Assembly: GCA_937871585.1 (NCBI GenBank)
Contig: CALMPJ010000038.1
Span: 43,145-107,144 of the forward strand
DNA length: 64,000 nt
From: an uncultured Acidobacteriota bacterium
Lineage (GTDB): Bacteria > Acidobacteriota > Blastocatellia > Pyrinomonadales > Pyrinomonadaceae
Reading direction: 5' to 3'
Shown here piece by piece: positions 17,472-25,379 of this stretch (its first letter is position 1; each line of letters starts with the position of its first letter). A program made the position numbers and the translations under genes. A model generated the notes under the pieces. The model was not told the DNA's origin. It worked only from the letters and a program-made list of their open reading frames with translations, and ran no database searches.

Positions 17472-18935
17472 ATGTCCGACGAGAACACACTGCCGGTCGA
17501 ATCGATCGATCAAGATCCGATCGAAGCCCCGGAACCCGAAAAGCCAAGAAAGTTCGACTCGGCCATAACCGAAGGCCCGCTTTCTAAGGCCGTCTGGAAA
17601 ATTGCGTGGCCGGCAGTTTTGACCAATATTTTCAGCGGTTTACAAGGCTGGGTCGATCAAATTCTTGTAGGAAATCTTGTCGGTTATCAGGCGAATGCCG
17701 CGATCGGTATTGCGTTTCAGATCTTTCTGTTCGTCATCGTATTTGTCTCGTCGGTGTTTATCGGAATGAGCGTTCTCGTCGCTCGATTTGCCGGTGCAAA
17801 CGAACCTGAGAAGGTCAATCGCACTGTTTATCAAGGCTTCCTCACGGCAACTTTCATGGCTCTCGGTATACTCGCGCCGATAGGTTATTTTGCTGCCCCG
17901 TATTTGCTTTCGCTCGTAAGCCACGACGCCGACGTTATCGCCGAGGCCCTGCCATTTCTACGGATAATGTTCACGTGCAGCATCGGAATGATGATGTACT
18001 TCATGCTCAGCGGTTCGCTTCGGTCCGCCGGGGACGCGCGAACGCCGATGGTTTTGGGCATTACGATGAATGTCCTGAATTTGATCTTGAGCATTGTTCT
18101 GATCCGCGGTCTTGGACCGATTCCGTCATTTGGAACGGTCGGCGCCGCGATGGGAACTTGCATCGCGTCGGGGCTTGTCGGTGCATACTCGCTTTATAAG
18201 CTCTACAACGGCTCCTGGGTCGTTTCGTTTCCAAAGTCGAGCTATAAGCCCGATTGGAGGATCATTCGCCAATTGTTCAAGTTTGGCCTGCCCGCAGGTT
18301 TTCAGGGAATTGCGATGAATGCGGGCGGTCTCGTTATGGCAGGATTTATGGGCTCACTCGCCCAAGGCAAAGCAACACAGGCAGTCTATGCCGTCTGTTA
18401 CAGCCAACTGTTCCTGCTCGTCACATGGTCGTCAAACGCTCTTATGGGAGCTTCTGCGGCGGTCGCAGGACAAAACATGGGAGCCGGGAAGCCTGATCGT
18501 GCAGTTACCGCAGTACGAACGTCCGCCAGCTTCGGATTAGCCGGAGCCATTGTCGTAGGTCTCTTCTTTTTCTTTATTCCCGAACAACTGCTAGCGATAT
18601 TCGGAATGACCGAACCTGAGGTCGTCAAGATCGGTGTCGAGTTGCTACGTGTGTTGAGCGTTTCCGGCCTATTTATCTCAATGGCACTCGCTTTCACAGG
18701 CGGCCTGCAGGGAACGGGCGATACAAAAAGCCCTCTATACATCTCGATCGTCTCACAGGTTTTGATCCCTGTCGGCATCTGCCTTATTGTCCAAAACATT
18801 GTCGGCCTCCAGCCAATACACATCTGGCTCGCCATCCTAGCCGGACATTTTACTCGATTTCTACTTAGCTTTATCCGTTTCAACCAACAACGCTGGCGTG
18901 ATATCAAGGTCGAAATTCACTCGACAGCAGCATAA
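17472..18935 (+). CDS. MATE family efflux transporter
   Basis: The 487-residue protein has about twelve membrane segments in two similar halves, with MATE features such as SKAVWKIAWPAVLTNIFSGL, QILVGNLVGYQANAAIGIAF, VARFAGANEPEKVNRTVYQG and, in the second half, FGLPAGFQGIAMNAGGLVMA and AGQNMGAGKPDRAVTAVRTS. These pumps export cationic drugs or metabolites using a sodium or proton gradient. A 35-residue acidic, proline-rich N-terminal tail precedes the first helix. The substrate cannot be told. It has its own start after the terminator at 17425-17452. Confidence 0.92.
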   Translation: MSDENTLPVESIDQDPIEAPEPEKPRKFDSAITEGPLSKAVWKIAWPAVLTNIFSGLQGWVDQILVGNLVGYQANAAIGIAFQIFLFVIVFVSSVFIGMSVLVARFAGANEPEKVNRTVYQGFLTATFMALGILAPIGYFAAPYLLSLVSHDADVIAEALPFLRIMFTCSIGMMMYFMLSGSLRSAGDARTPMVLGITMNVLNLILSIVLIRGLGPIPSFGTVGAAMGTCIASGLVGAYSLYKLYNGSWVVSFPKSSYKPDWRIIRQLFKFGLPAGFQGIAMNAGGLVMAGFMGSLAQGKATQAVYAVCYSQLFLLVTWSSNALMGASAAVAGQNMGAGKPDRAVTAVRTSASFGLAGAIVVGLFFFFIPEQLLAIFGMTEPEVVKIGVELLRVLSVSGLFISMALAFTGGLQGTGDTKSPLYISIVSQVLIPVGICLIVQNIVGLQPIHIWLAILAGHFTRFLLSFIRFNQQRWRDIKVEIHSTAA

Positions 18936-19012
18936 TTTCGAAATATTCTTCGCCTCAATCTTCATGAGCTTGCGTGTAATCAAAAGCGGGAATACAATTA
19001 AGAATCAAAAAA

Positions 19013-19051
19013 ATTGACCGAGACCTATTTACGATATAGGTCTCGATCAAT
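19013..19051 (-). terminator. Terminator at the end of dnaN (minus strand)
   Basis: On the minus strand the stem CGAGACCTAT/ATAGGTCTCG, extended by ATTGA/TCAAT pairs, is followed by a run of T. It lies about 110 bases after the dnaN stop. It is one of three consecutive hairpins between the convergent MATE and dnaN genes; the middle one is CCAAGTGA/TCACTTGG at 19054-19092. Confidence 0.75.
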
Positions 19052-19099
19052 TCCCCAAGTGACACTTTCGTACGAATGTAGTTATCACTTGGAATCGCC

Positions 19100-19139
19100 G
19101 AGGATTGTCCTTTCGTCTCAACCGAGCTGGGCAATCCTC
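19100..19139. terminator. Hairpin between MATE gene and dnaN
   Basis: The stem GAGGATTGTCC pairs with GGGCAATCCTC (one mismatch) over an 18-base loop and is followed by TTTGAATTT on the plus strand. It lies 22 bases from the dnaN stop and can end transcription coming from the MATE side or act on dnaN. Confidence 0.6.
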
Positions 19140-19161
19140 TTTGAATTTCATTCGCCCAAAA

Positions 19162-20364
19162 TCATATCCTCAACGGCATGACGATGTATTTGTAATCGTA
19201 AGCCGAGTCGCCGTGGATCGACATTTGGGTTTGGGCGTTGGGGTCTTTGAACTCGAACGCGATCTTGACCGCTGCACTGCCGGTGTCGCGTGCAGTGGCT
19301 GCGGCGGTTCCTGAACCGTCGGTCGAGACAGCTTCGGCTTCTTCTGCAGTGGTGTTGATCTCGAGCGAACCGGCGTTGTTTAGAAACTCGAGCAAGTATT
19401 GCGAATTGAATCCCAGTTGAACTTCATCGCCGGTGAAATCAGCTTGAACTATCTCGTTGCCCTCCCCTTCTTCGCTGGACTGAGCCGTCAATTCGATCTC
19501 GCCGGTGCGGACCGTGAGTTTGATCGAGCGATTGCGTTCGTCAGCCATTAGGCTCACGCGGCGAACGGCACTTCGCATCTCGTCGAGGTCGAAAACGGCG
19601 AGCTTGTCGTTATCCTTAGGCATCACCATCTCGTAGTTAGGGAACTGGCCCGACAATTTGCGGCTGATCAACAGGCGGCCTTCCATCTTGAAGTAGAGAT
19701 GATTGTTGTCCTCGCCAAAGCTGATGTTGTCAGCCGTCTCACGCGAGATCTTGGCAAGCTCAAGCAAAGCCTTCTTCGGTACCAACGTTTCGATCGCGTC
19801 GGTCGCGTCGCCGCCAAACGCGGTCTCGATGTACGCGAGGCGATGGCCGTCGGTCGTTACCATTTTCGCTAAGCCGTTGCCGACGATGAACTTTGCTCCC
19901 GACAGTGTGAATCGCGAAACGTCGTTCGTCATCGCAAACGAAGTGTTCTGAATAAAGTAATTGAAAACCGACGCAGGCAGACGCATTGGCGTGCTGATGT
20001 TCTGCGGAACCTCCGGGAACTGGTCGCGGCTGATGCCGGCGAGGCGAAACTTCGCACGGCCGCATTGCATCGTTACCCATTCATTATCTTCTTTCTTGAA
20101 ATGAACATCGCCTGACTCAAGAGCACGGACGATATCAAACAGTTTGCGAGCCTGAATGCAGATCGAACCTGAGGCCTTGATATCGGCCTCAGCGTCGCAA
20201 CGGATCGTGACATCAAGATCGGTACCGACGATGCGTATTTCGTTCTCGCCGATCGATTCGATCAGGATATTCGCCAGCACGGGGATCGTTGTCTTTCGCT
20301 CGACAACGCCCTGGATAAAATTCAATTCGTCCTTGAGAACGCTCTGTTTGATCGTAAATTCCAT
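19162..20364 (-). CDS. dnaN: DNA polymerase III beta subunit (sliding clamp)
   Basis: The 400-residue protein has the three-domain clamp fold. Visible hallmarks are FIQGVVERKTTIPVLANILI at the N-terminus, VTTDGHRLAYIE in the middle and a C-terminal YKYIVMPLRI, matching the consensus MPMRL end. The clamp tethers the replicative polymerase to DNA. It is downstream of dnaA on the same strand, the classical order, with a 358-base spacer rich in DnaA boxes. A low-complexity insert (VSTDGSGTAAATARDTGSAA) near residues 340-370 is longer than in E. coli and explains the 400-residue length. Confidence 0.97.
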   Translation of the reverse strand: MEFTIKQSVLKDELNFIQGVVERKTTIPVLANILIESIGENEIRIVGTDLDVTIRCDAEADIKASGSICIQARKLFDIVRALESGDVHFKKEDNEWVTMQCGRAKFRLAGISRDQFPEVPQNISTPMRLPASVFNYFIQNTSFAMTNDVSRFTLSGAKFIVGNGLAKMVTTDGHRLAYIETAFGGDATDAIETLVPKKALLELAKISRETADNISFGEDNNHLYFKMEGRLLISRKLSGQFPNYEMVMPKDNDKLAVFDLDEMRSAVRRVSLMADERNRSIKLTVRTGEIELTAQSSEEGEGNEIVQADFTGDEVQLGFNSQYLLEFLNNAGSLEINTTAEEAEAVSTDGSGTAAATARDTGSAAVKIAFEFKDPNAQTQMSIHGDSAYDYKYIVMPLRI

Positions 20365-20384
20365 ACTTACCTCGAACCAAAAAA

Positions 20385-20700
20385 AATTGCCTTTACTAAC
20401 AATAATACCTAAAACAATAAGATAAAGATAATAGTCCTATTAGAGCCTATGGAAACAGTGAAAATCGTCGTAAGTGTCCAAAAACAAACGCCTTTTCTTA
20501 TGCACAGACTGCTGTGGAAAACTTGTGGAAAACTACAGATCGAGGTCGATAATGTTTCCTACCGGGCTTTTCCACCAACATCCACAATTGCTAATTCGAT
20601 CGACTGTTGGAAATGTGGAAACTAATAGTTCAAATATCTGAAAACAAACAACTTAACCGATTCTACTTTAGATCGAGCATGTGGAAATCCAGCGTCCGGA
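20385..20700. other. Candidate replication origin: DnaA-box cluster between dnaA and dnaN
   Basis: This 358-base gap carries no gene. It has one perfect TTATNCACA box (TTATGCACA, 20498-20506), two tandem inverted TTTTCCACA boxes (20513-20521 and 20524-20532), and further CATCCACA, GTTTCCACA and ATTTCCACA variants near 20578-20585, 20614-20622 and 20680-20688. Next to dnaN (20385-20450) the sequence is strongly AT-rich (AATAATACCTAAAACAATAA), which could be the unwinding element. Both position and box density suit oriC or one half of a bipartite origin. Confidence 0.65.
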
Positions 20701-20722
20701 TTTCCGGCTAAAATCTAGCTAA

Positions 20723-22102
20723 CTAATTGCAAATATTATCAATTAGCTCATTTATAGTCTTGTGGAAAACTGCGTCGCCTGCAACGGCCGTGCTGATCTT
20801 CTCGAACGAGTGCATTACGGTCGTATGATGCTTGCCGCCAAACTCGCGTCCGATCTCCGGATAGCTGTGACGCGTTAGTTTTTTGCAAAGATACATTGCA
20901 ACCTGCCGCGGCATTGCCACCGAACGGGCGTTGCTCTTTGATTTCATTTCCTCGACAGTCATCTTGTAATGCGACGCGACGCCGCGGGCGATTCGGTCCA
21001 TCGTAAGGCCTGCTGAGTATTCGCTCTCAAGGATGCTCTTCATCGCCTCGCGTGCGAGTTGCCGCGACAGAGGAGCACGTTTGAGCGAAGCAATTGCAAC
21101 CAGACGTACTAGCGAACCTTCGAGTTCGCGGACGTTGCTACGGATCTTGCTGGCGATGTATAGAGCAACGTCGTCCTCGAGCTCGATGCCGTCGAGATCG
21201 GCTTTACGCTTGAGGATAGCGACCTTTGTTTCAAGGTCAGGCGGTTCGATATCTGCGATCAGTCCCCATTCGAAACGCGAATGCAGGCGTTCCTGCAGCG
21301 TCGGTATCTCTCGCGGAGGACAGTCGCTCGAAATGACGATCTGCTTTTGATCGTTATGCAGCGTATTGAATGTATGGAAAAACTCTTCCTGCGTGCGTTC
21401 CTTGCCGGCGAGAAACTGAACGTCATCGATCAGCAATACATCGATCGAACGATATTTATCGCGAAACGCCTGTGTCTTATCAAAGCGAATTGCGTTGATA
21501 AGCTCGTTCATGAATTTTTCGCTCGTAATATATGCAACGCGCAGATTGCTGTTACGAGCCTTGATAGCGTGGCCGACGGCATGCATCAAATGTGTCTTGC
21601 CCAGGCCAACGCCGCCGTAGATGAACAGCGGATTATAGGTCGTTCCAGGCATCTCCGAAGCTCCTAGTGCTGCGGCATGAGCAAACTCATTACTCGAACC
21701 AACGACAAACTTCTCAAATGTGTATTTTGGATTGAGCGACGATTCAAAATCTGTGAATGTCGAAGACGAATAAAGTCCCGGAACCGAGATCCGCTGCGGA
21801 GCGGTTTCCAAATATACTTCGTCAGGTTCCGTCGTCTCGGATTCTTCGGTCAGTTCCCAATCGATCGTATATCCATCGAGGCCAAGCGAAGAAAATGACT
21901 CGTCGATGATGCCAAGATAGTACTTAGATATCCAATCGTAGCTCTGTGCGGTCGTGCTGATCCGAACGGTCTGATCGGCCTCGTTCGTGCTCACAAATCT
22001 GAGCGGACGAAACCATGTGTCGAAGACCTGATGGCTCAAACGATTGCCGACCTGCTCGAGCAGATCATCCCAAACTGTAGTTTTTACAAACGATATCTCC
22101 AA
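20723..22102 (-). CDS. dnaA: Chromosomal replication initiator protein DnaA
   Basis: The 459-residue protein has the N-terminal DnaB-interaction domain, an AAA+ domain with Walker A YGGVGLGKTHLMHAVG and Walker B VLLIDDVQFLAGKE, and the C-terminal box-binding helix-turn-helix with SYPEIGREFGGKHHTTVMHS, the DnaA signature. It opens the origin and is probably autoregulated through the boxes upstream of its start (22253-22408). The linker region (residues about 80-115) is rich in acidic residues and differs in length between species. Confidence 0.98.
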   Translation of the reverse strand: MEISFVKTTVWDDLLEQVGNRLSHQVFDTWFRPLRFVSTNEADQTVRISTTAQSYDWISKYYLGIIDESFSSLGLDGYTIDWELTEESETTEPDEVYLETAPQRISVPGLYSSSTFTDFESSLNPKYTFEKFVVGSSNEFAHAAALGASEMPGTTYNPLFIYGGVGLGKTHLMHAVGHAIKARNSNLRVAYITSEKFMNELINAIRFDKTQAFRDKYRSIDVLLIDDVQFLAGKERTQEEFFHTFNTLHNDQKQIVISSDCPPREIPTLQERLHSRFEWGLIADIEPPDLETKVAILKRKADLDGIELEDDVALYIASKIRSNVRELEGSLVRLVAIASLKRAPLSRQLAREAMKSILESEYSAGLTMDRIARGVASHYKMTVEEMKSKSNARSVAMPRQVAMYLCKKLTRHSYPEIGREFGGKHHTTVMHSFEKISTAVAGDAVFHKTINELIDNICN

Positions 22103-22244
22103 TGCAACTCCAATAAAAAGACCGCCGAAACAACCCGTCGTGCTAAGGTGGTTGGAATAGGGCTTTTTGATGTGCGAGCCAAGAAGAACAGCAGATCTTG
22201 GCAGTGTTCGTAACTGCTTATTTCTCCGAGAGAAACGCGGCTAT

Positions 22245-22500
22245 ACACAGCCTTATCCACAGTGTTTTCCACACTAAATGAAATCTGTGGACAGGAACTT
22301 AAAGTAAAGCATTAAGTTGTTTATTTTCAACACTTTACAAAGCACATCAGTTTGAAAGCGGATATCAGACTAACACGGAAATCGGCGAATGCGCAAACCA
22401 TTTCCACAGGTAATTTTCTGAGGCTTTAACACGGATTTAACTTCCTTATTTTGTAAGAACTTGGCTTGCATTCGGTATGAATAAGCGTTAAGTTTTCGAT
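22245..22500. promoter_or_regulatory. dnaA upstream region with DnaA boxes (second half of a possible bipartite origin)
   Basis: The gap of about 400 bases between dnaA and the NuiA-like gene contains a perfect DnaA box TTATCCACA (22253-22261), a TTTTCCACA box four bases on (22265-22273), an inverted CTGTCCACA variant near 22286-22294 and an ATTTCCACA box (22400-22408). AT-rich stretches lie between and after them (22310-22340 and 22430-22500). The sites can serve dnaA autoregulation, initiation, or both. I see no gene in the gap. Confidence 0.6.
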
Positions 22501-22575
22501 GGAATTTTGATCAAAAAAACGTCAAAAATCAGCAAATTATTTTCATTTTTTCAGAATTATTTTCGCCCTCGAACC

Positions 22576-22959
22576 ATGGTAGCAAAACTTGCCAACTTAG
22601 CAGACGGCCTCACATACGTTAGCGAGACCGACGCGCCGTTCGAGCACGTTTGCTTTCCAACCATCAAGCAGATGTCAACCGCGAATGTCGCCAAGGCAGC
22701 TGGAATTGAGAACGCAAACCTGGTCACCGAGACCGATTATGAGAAATTCTTCCGGAGGCTAACCGAGAATAAGGATTGGTTTGGTCCGATAGAAAAGGAA
22801 CAGGCAAAGAGATTCCGAAAGTTGAAAGAGCTACTGGAGAAAGAGCTGTCCGATATCAAGGTCTTTCGTTTTGGAAAGATCCGGATCGATATACTGATCC
22901 TCGGAAAGAACAAAGAAGGAAAGGTCGAAGGGCTTCGAACGTTCTCGGTAGAAACTTAG
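22576..22959 (+). CDS. NuiA-like nuclease inhibitor family protein
   Basis: The 127-residue product resembles the NuiA family, whose characterised cyanobacterial member inhibits the non-specific nuclease NucA. The family-like parts are LADGLTYVSETDAPFEHVCF near the start and RFGKIRIDILILGKNKEGKV near the end. I chose the ATG at 22576 because similarity begins there; the frame stays open to a TTG at 22507, giving 23 extra lysine- and phenylalanine-rich residues, so the start is uncertain. No NucA-type nuclease is next to it, though an S1/P1 nuclease of a different fold lies at 13493. A strong terminator follows. Confidence 0.7.
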   Translation: MVAKLANLADGLTYVSETDAPFEHVCFPTIKQMSTANVAKAAGIENANLVTETDYEKFFRRLTENKDWFGPIEKEQAKRFRKLKELLEKELSDIKVFRFGKIRIDILILGKNKEGKVEGLRTFSVET

Positions 22960-22967
22960 AAGCAAAA

Positions 22968-22993
22968 AAAGGCCGTCTGTTCAGACGGCCTTT
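22968..22993. terminator. Bidirectional terminator
   Basis: A perfect 12-bp stem (AAAGGCCGTCTG/CAGACGGCCTTT) with a two-base central loop lies between the convergent NuiA-like and GIN-domain genes. It has an A run on one side and Ts within the stem end, so it can act in both directions. Confidence 0.85.
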
Positions 22994-23014
22994 GCGATCA
23001 ACGAACTGCCAAGA

Positions 23015-23716
23015 TTAAAGAGACTTAACGCTGCTCGCTCCTGAGGTTTTCTTGTTGATGGTCGCCGGAGTTCCAACATAGCTGATCGAGCTAGCTCCTG
23101 ACGCGTCAACGCTCAGCGTCCCGCTTGCGTTCACCTTCGCTTTGCTCGCACCACTCGAATCGACAGAAACCTTTTCGCATTGCAATTCGGTGGCGTCGAT
23201 GCTCGAAGCACCACTTAGATCAGCAGTCAATTGGTTAGCAGCACCGCTAAGCGTAACTTTCGAAGCACCGGAAATATCGATATCGATACCGTTTCCGCTG
23301 ATGTTCGAGATCGTTGTTCTCGAAGCTCCCGAAGCGTTCAACTTCTCGATATTTGGTGCACCAATTTTCACCTTGATCGGCGACTTTGATTTGATCCTTT
23401 TCTCCGCCGAGATCTCAAGACGTCCATTTTGAACTTCGGTTTTGATGAGCGGCAGCAGATTGTCGTCAGCCTCTACCTCGACACTGAATTCGCTTTGCGC
23501 CGTAACCTCGACAACAAAGACGTTGCTTACATCGATCGCATTAAAGCCCGCAACATCACGTTTTTCGCTGACAATATTGCCCGAACCTTTGGTCGAGCCA
23601 AATCCGATATTAAAACTCACCAACCCGCTCTCGAGCCGCCCGAATGAAAATATATTAGCGACGACGAGTCCAACTACTAATGCGGCCGCAAAGGCCAGCA
23701 GTGCAAACTTTTTCAT
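23015..23716 (-). CDS. Secreted GIN-domain (DUF2807) protein
   Basis: The 233-residue protein has an N-terminal signal or anchor (FALLAFAAALVVGLVVANIF) and then a head GIN domain, a right-handed beta-helix-like fold made of repeats of the type GASKVTLSGAAN, LSGASSIDATEL, SSGASKAKVNASG and ASGASSISYVG. Such proteins are proposed cell-surface adhesin or envelope proteins, with no defined biochemical role. It is transcribed toward the terminator at 22968. Confidence 0.85.
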   Translation of the reverse strand: MKKFALLAFAAALVVGLVVANIFSFGRLESGLVSFNIGFGSTKGSGNIVSEKRDVAGFNAIDVSNVFVVEVTAQSEFSVEVEADDNLLPLIKTEVQNGRLEISAEKRIKSKSPIKVKIGAPNIEKLNASGASRTTISNISGNGIDIDISGASKVTLSGAANQLTADLSGASSIDATELQCEKVSVDSSGASKAKVNASGTLSVDASGASSISYVGTPATINKKTSGASSVKSL

Positions 23717-23791
23717 AATTCCCTCCGACTTTCGAATGAATGCCGTAAAGAGTAACGAAGCGCTTTTTGGAAAAGTTCGAAAGAATTTATA

Positions 23792-24391
23792 TCAAGGACA
23801 AAACGATTTTTCGACATAAACCTTGGTGCCTGAGGAATTAAGGTAATAGCATCCGCCGCGAGGGCCTTTCTGATATATTCGGCCAGTCGTTGTTGTGCCC
23901 GATGAGGTAAGCGTCGCGGCCTTAGGTTTGCTGTCGGCACTTGGAACAACTGTCGATTGCCAAGCAACGGCTTGCCATTTACCGTTGCGTTTCAAAAAGA
24001 CTCCTGTATTGAGATTATTGCCAACCGACTTTGTACCGTCGCCTTTTGTTGTTGTGCTGACAAGGCGAAAGGCGACGACTGCAGTGTTGCCGTACTGATT
24101 TATCTTGATGTCCTCAGCCGTGTAAACCGAAATAGGATCGCCTGCCTTTGCCGCGGGAGCCGAACGAACGCCTTTCATCAACTCTTCTTTGTTGATACGC
24201 ACACCAGCGGAACGTGTGTAGATCAGATCCTCGGCCCAAAACTCATCATGCACCGCGGCGTCATTTTTGCCCGCTCCGACAAGGAAATCATTGAGCATCT
24301 TGGTCAGTTCTGCCGAATCTGTTGCAACCTGTGCTCTTAGCGATAATGCGGATACCGACAATAGGAAAAGGACGGAAAGTAGTTGTTTCAT
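23792..24391 (-). CDS. Secreted NTF2-like (DUF4440) protein with a C-terminal GGCYYLN motif domain
   Basis: The 199-residue protein has a signal peptide (LLSVLFLLSVSALSLRAQ), an NTF2/SnoaL-like domain of the DUF4440 type (MLNDFLVGAGKNDAAVHDEF, then GNTAVVAFRLVSTTTKGDG and NGKWQAVAWQST), and a short C-terminal module GPRGGCYYLNSSGTKVYVEK ending in FCP. The tail resembles the small PBCV-type basic adaptor motif that occurs in various bacterial and viral proteins. The function is unknown. Confidence 0.75.
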   Translation of the reverse strand: MKQLLSVLFLLSVSALSLRAQVATDSAELTKMLNDFLVGAGKNDAAVHDEFWAEDLIYTRSAGVRINKEELMKGVRSAPAAKAGDPISVYTAEDIKINQYGNTAVVAFRLVSTTTKGDGTKSVGNNLNTGVFLKRNGKWQAVAWQSTVVPSADSKPKAATLTSSGTTTTGRIYQKGPRGGCYYLNSSGTKVYVEKSFCP

Positions 24392-24494
24392 AGTGATCGC
24401 CTCATGTCTGCATACATTACCTTAGATGTGCTGTAGGATTCAATCAATTCTCTGTGCCGCCGTGCTATAATCTCGCTACTCCAAACAACCGAAT

Positions 24495-25371
24495 ATGAAA
24501 CGATGCCCTGAATGCGGTCGCGACTACAATGACGATTCGATGAGCTTTTGCCTAGACGACGGCTCGGAGTTGCTTTTTGGGTCGAAGTCGGAACCGCTTG
24601 CGTCAGCGGGCGGCGAGTTCGATGAGCCTCAGACCGCTATCTTGCACTCGACAGCTACTCCGGGCGAGGCTCCGACTCGTCCGCTGGTCGATCTAACTAA
24701 CGAGACGGCTATTTTGTCAGGAGAAGCGGCGGCGGAGCCGCAGGAGTCCTTAGGTGGGCTTGCGGAAAAGCAGAGCTTTTCCGCTCAACGAGCGGCGAAG
24801 CCGCTGGCGGCGTTGGTTGTTGCTGTTCTGGTTTTAGTAGGCGGATTCTTTGGCTATCGATATTTCTCGGCGGCGGGTACCAAGCAGATCAATTCCATCG
24901 CCGTGATGCCGTTTGAGAATAGGAATTCGGATGCGGACACGGATTATTTGTCCGACGGTTTGGCGGAATCGGTGATCTTTCGTTTGACGCAGATCCCTGA
25001 TCTGCGGGTCAGCCCGACGAGTTCGGTGATGCGTTACAAAGGAGCATCGAATGATGTTGCCAAGATCGCGTCCGAACTCGGCGTAGATGCGGTAATGACC
25101 GGACGCCTATTGGCGGATGCGTCAGGAAATACGCCTCGAAGAACTGAACGCAAAACAGGCAAAAGACCCCAATGGATATGTTAGAGCGGCGGATTATGCC
25201 AACGCATACGCCTGGGGCAAAGACAAAGAAAAGTCGATCGAATATCTGAACAAAGCGTATGACGAGCGTGAACGGGATTTGCCCGAACTAAAGATAAATA
25301 AAACTTGGGACTTCGTGCGAGACGATCCGCAATTCAAGGAATTGGTCAGACGAGTCGGGATCCCGGAATAG
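24495..25371 (+). pseudogene. Decayed zinc-ribbon, TolB/FlgO-like and TPR protein gene with internal deletion
   Basis: The intact part (24495 to about 25130) encodes a zinc ribbon (MKRCPECGRDYNDDSMSFCL), a linker, one membrane segment (LAALVVAVLVLVGGFFGYRY) and a FlgO/TolB-like domain (INSIAVMPFENRNSDADTDY, then LSDGLAESVIFRLTQIPDLR). The frame then ends in 15 unrelated residues. In another frame, from about 25120 to 25371, the end of a TPR protein follows (YANAYAWGKDKEKSIEYLNK, then AYDERERDLPELKI and FKELVRRVGIPE), as expected for the C-terminus of the same family. The middle, normally a long TPR region, is missing and the join is out of frame. Expression could still give a truncated membrane protein of 229 residues. 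Confidence 0.7.
24590..24815. repeat. REP-like palindromes inside a coding linker
   Basis: Within the linker of the zinc-ribbon gene lie at least three hairpins: GGAACCGCTTGCGTCAGCGG (24590-24613, nearly the same as 12322-12348), GCGGAAAAGC/GCTTTTCCGC around a three-base loop (near 24762-24784), and AGCGGC-GAA-GCCGCT (near 24790-24806), which has the same GAA-loop form as the hairpin at 35363-35377. The reading frame stays open through all of them. Confidence 0.65.
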
Positions 25372-25379
25372 ACGCAATA

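Noticed and set aside
13493..22959. S1/P1 nuclease and NuiA-like protein as an enzyme-inhibitor pair
   Set aside because: They are 8 kb apart on different strands, and NuiA is known to inhibit a nuclease of a different fold.
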